A stretch of DNA of 6,401 bases from Draconibacterium sp. (GTDB lineage Bacteria > Bacteroidota > Bacteroidia > Bacteroidales > Prolixibacteraceae): the NCBI GenBank assembly GCA_030595485.1, contig JAUVDE010000202.1, positions 1-6,401 of the forward strand. The letters are read 5' to 3'. Position numbers and translations under genes: made by a program. A model generated the notes under the pieces. It was not told the origin of the DNA. It made no database searches and saw only the letters and a list, made by a program, of their open reading frames with translations. Position 1 is the first letter of the stretch. Every line of letters starts with the position of its first letter. Shown here in pieces: positions 1 to 6,401 of this stretch.

Positions 1-2
1 AT

Positions 3-167
3 GGAAAACCGGATGTTGCAGTTCGGGCGATAAATATTTCGGGCGAATATTATTTACATTTATACGCAAATAGAAATGGTAAAGTGCCAACAAATTATGT
101 TTATCCTGGAATTGGTTGGGAATCGTCGGCTAACTATTTTACCAAATATTACGAATACGAACGTTAA
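3..167 (+). CDS. C-terminal end of an unidentified protein (partial, 5' end outside window)
   Basis: An open frame enters from the left edge and ends at a TAA at 165-167, giving 54 residues. The other two forward frames hit stops within the first 90 bases. The fragment reads GKPDVAVRAINISGEYYL near its start and ends in KYYEYER. It is rich in Tyr, Gly and alternating hydrophobic residues, as expected for a beta-sheet end of a secreted carbohydrate-active protein, but I do not recognise the family. The next gene starts 27 nt downstream on the same strand, so it is probably the preceding member of the same operon and may act on the same glycan. That the frame is coding is fairly likely; any function is guesswork. 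Confidence 0.6.
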   Translation, partial: GKPDVAVRAINISGEYYLHLYANRNGKVPTNYVYPGIGWESSANYFTKYYEYER

Positions 168-194
168 AAAGAAACAATAAAAGAAACTAATAAT

Positions 195-1265
195 ATGAAT
201 TCTAAAATTTTCAAAAGTCTGATTATTTGCACTATTTTTCTGACATCATTCATTTCTGTGATTGGACAGAATACTAATTCGAAAAAACTAAATCTTGAAG
301 TTCAACCAGAAGAAGTAGGAAAAAGGATTGTTGAAAATATTGTTGAACGACGTTTTGGATGGAGATACCAAAAAGTTTGTACTTACTACGGCGCATTAAT
401 TTTTGCTGATGCTATTGAAGATAAAAACATAAGCGAGCAAATAAAAGAAGGGTACACTCCTTTTTACAAAGGAAAACGTAAACCTCACCGTGGTCATGTT
501 GACTATAATGTATTCGGAATTTGGCCATTTGAATTGTATCGTCAGTTTGGTGATACAAAATACCTGGATTTGGCAAAAGAATTAGCCGATGCCGAGTGGG
601 AAAATCCACGTGAAGACGGACTAACGGATTTAACACGTTTTTGGATTGACGATATGTATATGGTTGGTTCTTTGCAAGTGCAAGCCTACAAATCGACAAA
701 AGATATGGTTTATTTAGACCGTGCTGCTTTGCAGTTAAAAGTATATTGCGACAAGTTGCAAAAGCCAAATGGTTTGTTCCATCATCGCGACGATGCACCT
801 TTTTTCTGGGGACGGGGAAACGGTTGGGCCGCCGCCGCATTAACTGAACTATTATTGGTTCTGCCTGAAACACACGAACATTATCCGGCTATTCTTGAAG
901 CATTTCAAAAGATGATGATTACCTTATTGGATTATCAGGGGGAAGATGGCATGTGGCATCAATTGTTAGACGACCCGGAAAGTTATCCTGAATCGTCGTG
1001 TACGGGAATGTTTTTGTACGGTTTAGCTTCGGGAATCGACAATGGTTGGCTTTCGTACGACAAATATTCTTCTAATATTGAAAGGGCCTGGAATGCACTG
1101 GCTGGCTACGTTGACGAAAAAGGCGAAACTGAAAATGTTTGTGTAGGAACCAATGCAAAAGACAATAAAAAACATTACTTAACACGCCCAACAAGTACGG
1201 GTAATTTCCATGGGCAGGCCGCTGTTTTATGGGCTGCTACCGCAATGGAAAGGTTGCAGAAGTAA
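195..1265 (+). CDS. Exported GH105 family unsaturated uronyl (rhamnogalacturonyl-type) hydrolase
   Basis: Predicted to remove the 4-deoxy-4,5-unsaturated uronic acid from the non-reducing end of oligosaccharides made by polysaccharide lyases; family members hydrate the double bond rather than attacking the glycosidic bond directly. The 356 residues match the usual length of the family (B. subtilis YteR and YesR). Residues 1-24 form a signal peptide ending VIG, with Gln25 as predicted mature N-terminus, which fits the Bacteroidota rule of pyroglutamate after signal peptidase I, so it is probably soluble in the periplasm. Family motifs visible: HVDYNVFGIW at 101-110, RFWIDDMYM at 148-156 (its Asp pair is the likely position of the catalytic acid), FWGRGNGWAAAALTELL at 204-220, LLDDPESYPESS at 257-268 and TGNFHGQAAVLWAA at 335-348. 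These describe an (alpha/alpha)6 barrel. Substrate, galacturonyl or glucuronyl, cannot be told from sequence. The start at 195 is the only one giving the full signal peptide. No clear Shine-Dalgarno is seen, as is common in Bacteroidota. Confidence 0.93.
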   Translation: MNSKIFKSLIICTIFLTSFISVIGQNTNSKKLNLEVQPEEVGKRIVENIVERRFGWRYQKVCTYYGALIFADAIEDKNISEQIKEGYTPFYKGKRKPHRGHVDYNVFGIWPFELYRQFGDTKYLDLAKELADAEWENPREDGLTDLTRFWIDDMYMVGSLQVQAYKSTKDMVYLDRAALQLKVYCDKLQKPNGLFHHRDDAPFFWGRGNGWAAAALTELLLVLPETHEHYPAILEAFQKMMITLLDYQGEDGMWHQLLDDPESYPESSCTGMFLYGLASGIDNGWLSYDKYSSNIERAWNALAGYVDEKGETENVCVGTNAKDNKKHYLTRPTSTGNFHGQAAVLWAATAMERLQK

Positions 1266-1325
1266 AGGCAGAGATTTGAAAAGCAGATTGTTGAAGTATT
1301 TCTAGTTATAGCTTGTAGTCTGAAA

Positions 1326-2897
1326 ATGATTAAAAAGATATTAAAAAAATTAGCCTGGGGATTTGCAATTTTTTGTGGAATTCTGCTTTTGGCTTTGGGT
1401 ATTTTCTACATCGAAAACCATGTTGTTGATGATTCGATGTTACCAGCTCGTAATCCCGATGAGATATTTACCGAAACTCAATTTCAGGATTCTATTCTTC
1501 AAAACACGGTAAAAGGCGAGTACTTTTTAATGGTGAAAAAGTATGTTGAGTTTATGATTGTAAACGGTCGTGACAGGTATGGAAAAGAACATTCTCCGCT
1601 GTTTGCAACCGCCCTCGACCGGGAAACTGGAAACGCATATAAAAGCAATCCGCCCAAAGCACCTAAAGGAATTAGGGATAGAGACCGGACTTATCGGGGA
1701 GCAAATCCATCGAAACAAAATGGCTTATATAGTTTAATGTATGAATTAAGTGAAATTACCGGAGATAAAAGATATGCAGTAGAAGCAGACAAAGGAATTG
1801 CCTGGTTTTGGAACAATTGCCAGCTTCCGGCAACCAAGCTAATGACGTGGGGAGAACACATGGGATGGGACTTTTTTAAAGAGCGAAATATTTATTGGAA
1901 ATTTCAGTTTTGGTTGCACGAATTAAAAGGATACGGACATTGGGACAAGGTTTGGGCTTTGACTCCTGAAGCTGCAGAAAAATTTGCCATGGGTTTATGG
2001 GACAACCAAATTTATGCAAAAGAGGGTGAAAAAGCAGGTGAGTATTCGCGCCACGCCAACTCGCTAATGCATTATCCTTTTTGGGGTAAAGGTTTTCCAG
2101 GTCATGGTGGTAAATATATTGAGGTTTGGGCAAGAGCATGGAAAGAAACGGGAAACAAAGAATTTCTGCAAGCCATAAATACTTTGCTAAATTATTTCGA
2201 AAAAAATACAAGTTCAGAAAGTGGGGCAATCCGTTACGCGACCAAATTTCCCGACCAATATTCTTTGGGACAGAGCATGGGTTTGGCAGGCTCGCTGTAC
2301 AAAGCAATGGGATTATTACCCGATATTTTTGCTGTTCGAATGAAAAAAATGGCCGATGCCACTGATCCCATTTATTTGAGTTTCGACCACGACCCTGTAG
2401 CTGGTGGCTTAGGGTTTTTAAAATCGGCGCATGTACATACTTTGGTCCCTGGAGAATATCGCTCGGAACATAAAGGTGGCAGATTTCGCACACAAATGTG
2501 GAGTAATGGTTATGGCGCGGGGAATAGCATCGGACAAGCGAACGGTTGTTTGGGGAGGTATAACGAAACCGGTATTGAAAAATACAAGGAGCTTTTTATG
2601 CTAACAGCAGAAGAATATTACAAAGCTGAAACTCCTCAAGCAAAAATCCTGTATCCGAGTAACTATTCGGGTGTAATTGGAATGATGCGGAAAGCCTACA
2701 AACTAACCGGCGAAAGACGTTTTCTGGACAAGGCATTGGAATATGCAGAATTATCGATTGAAGCAATTATGGATGAAACTTCGCCACTGCCAAAAGCATC
2801 GAATAAAAGCGAGCACTACGAAGCAATAACCGGAGCCAATGGTTTTATGAGCAGTTTGTTGGGCTTATGGAAAGATTTAAATGAAATGGAAAAATGA
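1326..2897 (+). CDS. Membrane-anchored alpha/alpha-toroid-like protein, putative carbohydrate-active enzyme of unknown family
   Basis: This 523-residue protein has a basic N-terminus (MIKKILKKLAW) and one hydrophobic segment at about 11-28 without a convincing cleavage site or lipobox, so it is probably anchored in the inner membrane and faces the periplasm. The rest alternates amphipathic helices with aromatic and Gly-rich loops, the pattern of six-hairpin or alpha/alpha-barrel enzymes. Recurrent helix-turn units such as LSEITGDKRYAVEA (141-154), WKETGNKEFLQA (272-283) and YKLTGERRFLDKALEYA (458-474) look like toroid repeats. Likely active-site stretches are GRDRYGKEHSPLFA (81-94), TWGEHMGWDFF (174-184), YSRHANSLMHYPFWG (240-254), the loop at 391-412 with SNGYGAGN and GRYNETG starting at 410, and HYEAITGANGF (497-507). 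I cannot assign a CAZy family. The gene starts 60 nt after the GH105 gene and its stop overlaps the next possible start (ATGA). By context it acts on the same uronic-acid glycan, as a lyase or hydrolase; the activity is inference. Confidence 0.85.
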   Translation: MIKKILKKLAWGFAIFCGILLLALGIFYIENHVVDDSMLPARNPDEIFTETQFQDSILQNTVKGEYFLMVKKYVEFMIVNGRDRYGKEHSPLFATALDRETGNAYKSNPPKAPKGIRDRDRTYRGANPSKQNGLYSLMYELSEITGDKRYAVEADKGIAWFWNNCQLPATKLMTWGEHMGWDFFKERNIYWKFQFWLHELKGYGHWDKVWALTPEAAEKFAMGLWDNQIYAKEGEKAGEYSRHANSLMHYPFWGKGFPGHGGKYIEVWARAWKETGNKEFLQAINTLLNYFEKNTSSESGAIRYATKFPDQYSLGQSMGLAGSLYKAMGLLPDIFAVRMKKMADATDPIYLSFDHDPVAGGLGFLKSAHVHTLVPGEYRSEHKGGRFRTQMWSNGYGAGNSIGQANGCLGRYNETGIEKYKELFMLTAEEYYKAETPQAKILYPSNYSGVIGMMRKAYKLTGERRFLDKALEYAELSIEAIMDETSPLPKASNKSEHYEAITGANGFMSSLLGLWKDLNEMEK

Positions 2898-2935
2898 TAA
2901 ATCAAGGTAATTGGTGTTTCGCAAAATTTAGTTTT

Positions 2936-3733
2936 ATGAAGCTTTTCAAATATACATACATTGTGGTATTTTCAATTCTGTTAAGCAGCCTTGTTTTTGC
3001 ATCGTGCAACAATCCTAAAAATAATAAACCAATTAGTGAAATTTCTTCGGAAACATATTCCACTACCGAAGCAAAAAAAGGCAAACTAATTTATGAAAAC
3101 AGGCTTGCAAATCCCAACGATATTAAAAATTGGGTGATGGAAGGTCCAGGAGTTACGGAGTTTAATGAAAGTTGGATGCACATCTACTCCCCAAAAGAAA
3201 AAGATCACCACGTATTTTGGTGTCCGGAAGATTTTCCGACAAATTTTATTGCTGAATGGGAACTCCAAAATCAAGAAACGGATGCTGGCTTATGCATTAT
3301 ATTCTTTTCAGCTTTAGGGAATAATGGTGAAAGTATTTTCGACCCTACCTTTCCAAAGCGCGATGGTACTTTTAAACAATACACCAAAAGCAAATACTTT
3401 AACAATTATCATATTTCGTACTACGCTAATGGGAAAGATACCAGAGCCAAAGAAGTGGCACATTTGCGGAAAAACAGTGGGTTTAAAAAAGTACAAATTG
3501 GCGAATCCGGTATTTCTGTGGAGTCTACCGGAATTCATAAAATGAGACTGGTGAAAGTGGGGGCACACATTACTTGTTTTGTAGATGGACGTAAAATTAT
3601 TGACTGGACAGATGATAGGGAAAAATACGGTCCGGTTTTAAAAGGCGGAAAAATAGCATTTCGTCAGATGAAATGGACACATTTTAGATATCGCAATTTT
3701 AAAGTTTGGGAATTAAACGAGGATAGTAATTAA
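2936..3733 (+). CDS. DUF1961 (YesU-like) lipoprotein
   Basis: From the start chosen here the protein has 265 residues. Residues 1-23 are a lipoprotein signal peptide, with basic residues, a hydrophobic core, then VFAS before Cys24. The residues after Cys24 (NNPKNN) lack the acidic run linked to surface export, so it probably faces the periplasm. Residues about 51-260 are a DUF1961 domain, the family of B. subtilis YesU, whose structure has a concanavalin/galectin-like beta-sandwich. Diagnostic stretches are FWCPEDFP (94-101), YHISYYANG (158-166), LRKNSGF (177-183), DGRKIIDWTDD (217-227) and RQMKWTHFRYRNF (243-255). The biochemical role of the family is not known to me; glycan binding or processing is inferred from the fold and its genomic company. 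An upstream ATG at 2894 overlaps the stop of the preceding gene and would add 14 residues (MINQGNWCFAKFSF) before the signal peptide. I prefer 2936 because it puts the basic residues and hydrophobic core at the very N-terminus. The stop overlaps the next start (TAATG). Confidence 0.9.
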   Translation: MKLFKYTYIVVFSILLSSLVFASCNNPKNNKPISEISSETYSTTEAKKGKLIYENRLANPNDIKNWVMEGPGVTEFNESWMHIYSPKEKDHHVFWCPEDFPTNFIAEWELQNQETDAGLCIIFFSALGNNGESIFDPTFPKRDGTFKQYTKSKYFNNYHISYYANGKDTRAKEVAHLRKNSGFKKVQIGESGISVESTGIHKMRLVKVGAHITCFVDGRKIIDWTDDREKYGPVLKGGKIAFRQMKWTHFRYRNFKVWELNEDSN

Positions 3734-5394
3734 TGAAACGAACCTGGAACATAATAGCCTTATTTGTGATATGTTCATTCGCTATTGCAATTGCGTTTGT
3801 TTTAAGAAATGAAAGTGCTGGCAGGCAAATATCCAAACCCTTGGAACAGGGAAATATTAAAGTTCCCAATAAACGCACATTAAAATATAACACTACTTCC
3901 GCGTTAAGAGAGGAAATAATTAATCATTGGGCAACGCGTAAAACCGAAGAATGGACGGATGGAGAAAAGGTTGGGATAAAAGGTTCAAGGGTAGTTTTGG
4001 GAAGTTTGGCGGCAGGCAAACGAATAGACGAAATGAATCGGTATTTGTTAAGCCAGAAGTCAAGCGGAACTGCGGGCTCTCGTTGGTTGCTAAATCCTAA
4101 TGGTGGGTACAATTTTAATACTATGGCCTGCACACCCATTCTTTATTTTTTCGATGATAAACCCGAATTGTTATATCCCGAAACCAGAGAACATCTGGCT
4201 AATAATATCCTTACCATTCAAGGAAGTAGATTTACTAGGCGTGTTCCATATTTGCCCATTCAGGATTCGGAAAACCATATTCTTATGGCTGAGAGTTCCC
4301 GTTATTTGAAAAATCAATGGATGAAAGAAAATGGTGAAAAGTCTCCCGAGTTTGACAATAAGAATAATGGAGTGGAAAAGGCGCTAATCTCGTTTTTGGA
4401 AGAGATTTACGCTTATGGAATTTATGAGTTTAACTCTGCGCCTTATTTGGGATACACCTATTGTTCCTTGTTAAATATTAATGAATTTGCCGAGAACGAT
4501 GAAATAAAAAGACTGACCGAAAAAATTCTGGATAGAATCAATTGGCAATATGCTTTTAGTAGCTATAAATTCAAACATTTTCCGCCGTACCGAAGGAAAT
4601 TTGGCAAGAAATTTAAAACCAATTTAGATTTGGATTATCATACGGTAATGTTGAAAATTTGGGCAAGTCTGTACAACGATTCACTCCAGATAAATATATC
4701 GCGCGGGCATCATCATGCTTTGTGGGCTTCGCTTATGTCGTATCGTCCACCTGATGAAGTATTGGAATGGACATTGGAAAAACCCTATCCTTATTTTGTG
4801 AAAATTGGTTACGGTTATAATTCTTGCCCGGGAATCTACTCGGGTCACAAAGACTATCTGATTTCGGCTGGTGGAGCCAACCAGGGCAAGCGGTCTTTAA
4901 TTATGCCTAAGCCGATAACGTTGTTTTTAGATGATGATGCGTCTGATTTAAATGAAACCTTTCATATGTACGGTCCCGGCGAAGATTTTATGAAGTGGAA
5001 CAACACCGGAGTTTATCAGGATTTTGCCTGCACCAAAGGTAAAGTGCATATCCCGGAAGGAAAACAAGTAGAGAGCACTTCGGATAACTGGAAAGTGTTT
5101 TCCATATCAGATAGTATTTTCTTGGCAGTTTATTCTGATACTGAATTAGGAATAATGGTACCTGTGCGTGCTGGTTCAGCTGAAAAAGCATTAAGTGAAA
5201 TTTTGAGCAACAATTCGGATGAGGAATTATTAAATACACAATTCAAGCACCCTAATGGTAATTTAATTGAGTATGATTTAGATTCACCAAAGGACATCTG
5301 GGTGATAAAAGCTGTCAATAAAGAACCTGTTAACAGGCAATTCCACAGTTGGCCATTTTTCGAAGGAAACATTGACGGAACTATGCCGGAATAA
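3733..5394 (+). CDS. Membrane-anchored two-domain protein, putative polysaccharide lyase-like enzyme of unknown family
   Basis: A 553-residue protein. A hydrophobic segment at about 7-24 after MKRTW acts as a signal anchor or uncleaved signal; Cys14 within it lacks a lipobox. Residues about 55-340 look mostly helical, and residues about 355-545 look beta-rich with many short alternating strands. An alpha/alpha toroid followed by a beta-sandwich is the layout of several polysaccharide lyase families, including heparinase-type and PL8-type enzymes. Candidate active-site residues lie in QDSENHILMAESSRYL (177-192, with Asn181 and His182), YEFNSAPYLGYTYCSLLNI (231-249), LDYHTVML (300-307), RGHHHALW (324-331) and SCPGIYSGHKDYLISAGG (364-381). 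I recognise the SENHILM-type stretch as recurring in uncharacterised Bacteroidota proteins but cannot give a family number or reaction. The start overlaps the preceding stop by one base (TAATG), so translation is probably coupled. In this operon it is the best candidate for a lyase making substrate for the GH105 enzyme, though a hydrolase is equally open. Confidence 0.85.
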   Translation: MKRTWNIIALFVICSFAIAIAFVLRNESAGRQISKPLEQGNIKVPNKRTLKYNTTSALREEIINHWATRKTEEWTDGEKVGIKGSRVVLGSLAAGKRIDEMNRYLLSQKSSGTAGSRWLLNPNGGYNFNTMACTPILYFFDDKPELLYPETREHLANNILTIQGSRFTRRVPYLPIQDSENHILMAESSRYLKNQWMKENGEKSPEFDNKNNGVEKALISFLEEIYAYGIYEFNSAPYLGYTYCSLLNINEFAENDEIKRLTEKILDRINWQYAFSSYKFKHFPPYRRKFGKKFKTNLDLDYHTVMLKIWASLYNDSLQINISRGHHHALWASLMSYRPPDEVLEWTLEKPYPYFVKIGYGYNSCPGIYSGHKDYLISAGGANQGKRSLIMPKPITLFLDDDASDLNETFHMYGPGEDFMKWNNTGVYQDFACTKGKVHIPEGKQVESTSDNWKVFSISDSIFLAVYSDTELGIMVPVRAGSAEKALSEILSNNSDEELLNTQFKHPNGNLIEYDLDSPKDIWVIKAVNKEPVNRQFHSWPFFEGNIDGTMPE

Positions 5395-5420
5395 ATTTTG
5401 AAAGGTCTCGCATCAAAATT
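5394..5420. other. Perfect 8-bp inverted repeat at the end of the operon
   Basis: AATTTTGA at 5394-5401 and its exact reverse complement TCAAAATT at 5413-5420 flank an 11-base spacer. The left arm begins on the last base of the stop codon of the preceding gene. It can form a weak AT-rich stem-loop in the transcript. It might protect the 3' end, contribute to termination, or be a protein-binding site. Short AT-rich repeats occur easily by chance in such DNA. Confidence 0.3.
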
Positions 5421-5426
5421 CTCACT

Positions 5427-5447
5427 GTTTTTAATATTTTTAAAAAC
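5427..5447. terminator. Possible AT-rich terminator hairpin after the enzyme operon
   Basis: GTTTTTAA at 5427-5434 pairs with TTAAAAAC at 5440-5447 across a 5-base loop (TATTT). It lies 33 bases after the stop at 5394 and ahead of the fecR-like gene, where termination would make sense. The stem has only one G-C pair and no T-run follows the right arm on the + strand, so it is not a textbook intrinsic terminator. The remaining 5448-5532 holds no obvious gene and no well-spaced Bacteroidota promoter that I could find. Confidence 0.3.
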
Positions 5448-5532
5448 CTGCTCTCCAACATATAAAAAATTTCATTTTGCTGTAAGTGATGTTTGGGTTT
5501 CAATTTCCTTATTAGAAACTGAAGCTATAATC

Positions 5533-6401
5533 ATGAGCAAAAAAATTGAAACACTTTTTCTCGCTTATCTCGAAGGAAATATTTCTTCAGAGGATCAGCG
5601 ATTCCTGTTAGAGTGGTTAAAAAATCATCCGGCTTCTCTTAAAGATTTTAAAGATTTCAGAAGAATTTGGAATATGTCCAAATTGGCCGGAACTCTGGGA
5701 GATGATGCCATTGAGCTGGAATGGATGCAACTCCGCGAACGAATTAATACATCTAAAGGAAAAACCATTCAAATGTCGCTAGGTTTCTGGTATTGGTTGC
5801 CACGTGTTGCAGCTGTATTTGTGTTGGGTGCAATGGTTTCGTTTGCAGCATCGTACCTTATTTTCACTCAGCAATCAACCGAACTTACTTATCATGAAAT
5901 AAATACCCCGCCCGGAGCTAAATCGAAAGTTACTTTACCCGATGGAACAACTATTTGGCTAAATGCCGGAAGTAACCTAAAGTATTCAACTGAATTTGGC
6001 AAAAAAAACAGGCTTGTGCATTTAACCGGTGAAGCTTATTTCGATGTATTTAAAAACACCTCAAAAGTATTTCTTGTCAAAACTTCGGAGTTAAATATAA
6101 AAGCCTACGGTACAGCATTTAATGTAAAGTCGTATCCCGAGGAAGGAACCATTGAAACCACTTTAATTGAGGGAAGTATTGGCGTAACCCGTACTTCATT
6201 CGAAAAGAAAAAGAATGACGAAGTGTTGTTGGAACCCAATCAGCGGGTTGTGTACTACAGGAAAACAAAACGGATTGAACAAGTACAGGAAGAAATAGAG
6301 CAAGATGCACCGGAAGCTACTCCTGTTAAACGCGAAGAACAAAAACTTACCTACCTTATTTCAAAGGGAATTGAAACCAAAGAATATACCTCGTGGAAAG
6401 A
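5533..6401 (+). CDS. FecR family anti-sigma factor (3' end cut by window edge)
   Basis: Inner-membrane regulator that binds an ECF sigma factor on the cytoplasmic side and receives the signal from a TonB-dependent outer-membrane transducer in the periplasm. 289 codons are present. Residues 1-80 are the cytoplasmic part (KIETLFLAYLEGNISSEDQ near the start is typical of the family). A transmembrane helix lies at about 92-111. The periplasmic FecR domain follows, with TPPGAKSKVTLPDGTTIWLN at 125-144, HLTGEAYFDV at 163-172, KAYGTAFNVKSY at 190-201 and TTLIEGSIGV at 209-218. A charged linker at about 244-270 (KTKRIEQVQEEIEQDAPEA) leads to what looks like the start of the C-terminal DUF4974-type domain (EYTSWK at the edge); roughly 60-100 residues should be missing. 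The ATG at 5533 fits the usual family N-terminus; the upstream frame is open but has no ATG back to 5461. The usual ECF sigma gene is not directly upstream. A SusC/SusD pair is expected downstream by family habit. Confidence 0.92.
   Translation, partial: MSKKIETLFLAYLEGNISSEDQRFLLEWLKNHPASLKDFKDFRRIWNMSKLAGTLGDDAIELEWMQLRERINTSKGKTIQMSLGFWYWLPRVAAVFVLGAMVSFAASYLIFTQQSTELTYHEINTPPGAKSKVTLPDGTTIWLNAGSNLKYSTEFGKKNRLVHLTGEAYFDVFKNTSKVFLVKTSELNIKAYGTAFNVKSYPEEGTIETTLIEGSIGVTRTSFEKKKNDEVLLEPNQRVVYYRKTKRIEQVQEEIEQDAPEATPVKREEQKLTYLISKGIETKEYTSWK

Noticed and set aside
412..873. A 153-codon open frame on the minus strand
   Set aside because: It lies wholly inside the GH105 gene, whose family motifs run through the same bases on the + strand; its translation has no recognisable domain and is a shadow.
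1266..1325. Possible terminator or regulatory element in the 60-base gap after GH105
   Set aside because: No inverted repeat with a T-run and no promoter-like pair was found; the gap reads as a plain intra-operon spacer.
1876..2493. A 205-codon open frame on the minus strand
   Set aside because: It is opposite the large toroid-like gene, which has a proper N-terminal anchor and operon spacing. The minus-strand product is Cys/His/Pro-rich in an irregular way typical of antisense reading.
5472..5495. Possible Bacteroidota -7 promoter elements (TCATTTTG at 5472-5479 and GATGTTTG at 5488-5495) before fecR
   Set aside because: Each misses the TAnnTTTG consensus by one base and neither has a TTTG -33 element at the right distance, so a promoter call is not supported.
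6119..6310. A small open frame on the minus strand near the right edge
   Set aside because: It is antisense to the FecR domain coding region, which is unambiguous on the + strand.
1..6401. CRISPR array, tRNA/rRNA genes, transposase or IS ends
   Set aside because: No regularly spaced repeats, no tRNA cloverleaf or rRNA-like stretch, and no transposase-like protein were seen on either strand.

Overview
The window looks like part of a polysaccharide utilisation locus from a member of the Bacteroidota. The DNA is AT-rich, there is no clear Shine-Dalgarno sequence before the starts I checked, one exported enzyme has a signal peptide that leaves Gln as its predicted first mature residue, and a FecR-type anti-sigma factor closes the window. 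A marine or gut relative of the Marinilabiliales/Prolixibacteraceae is a guess from overall protein style only. Every supported gene is on the + strand.

Layout: (1) positions 3-167 hold the last 54 codons of a gene I cannot identify. (2) 195-1265 encodes an exported GH105 family unsaturated uronyl hydrolase. (3) 1326-2897 encodes a membrane-anchored protein that I read as an alpha/alpha-toroid, with no function I can name. (4) 2936-3733 (or from 2894) encodes a lipoprotein with a DUF1961 domain, the family of Bacillus subtilis YesU. (5) 3733-5394 encodes a second membrane-anchored protein, helix-rich in its N-terminal part and beta-rich in its C-terminal part, the layout of many polysaccharide lyases, but I cannot place it in a family. 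(6) 5395-5532 is a non-coding gap with two AT-rich inverted repeats. (7) 5533 to the window end is a fecR-like gene cut off by the edge.

Genes 1 to 5 are closely spaced (27 nt and 60 nt gaps, then start/stop overlaps) and probably form one operon. GH105 enzymes remove the 4,5-unsaturated uronic acid that polysaccharide lyases leave on the non-reducing end of oligosaccharides. The cassette is therefore probably the periplasmic end of a pathway for a uronic-acid polymer, such as rhamnogalacturonan, ulvan, an arabinogalactan side chain or a similar glycan. The two unclassified proteins are candidates for new lyases or hydrolases in that pathway. The FecR-like protein suggests that a TonB-dependent receptor system (SusC/SusD type) follows downstream, but its usual ECF sigma factor partner is not directly upstream.

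The most interesting content is this combination: GH105, a YesU-like lipoprotein and two large toroid-like proteins of unknown activity. It partly mirrors the GH105/YesU pairing of the B. subtilis rhamnogalacturonan (yes) gene cluster.
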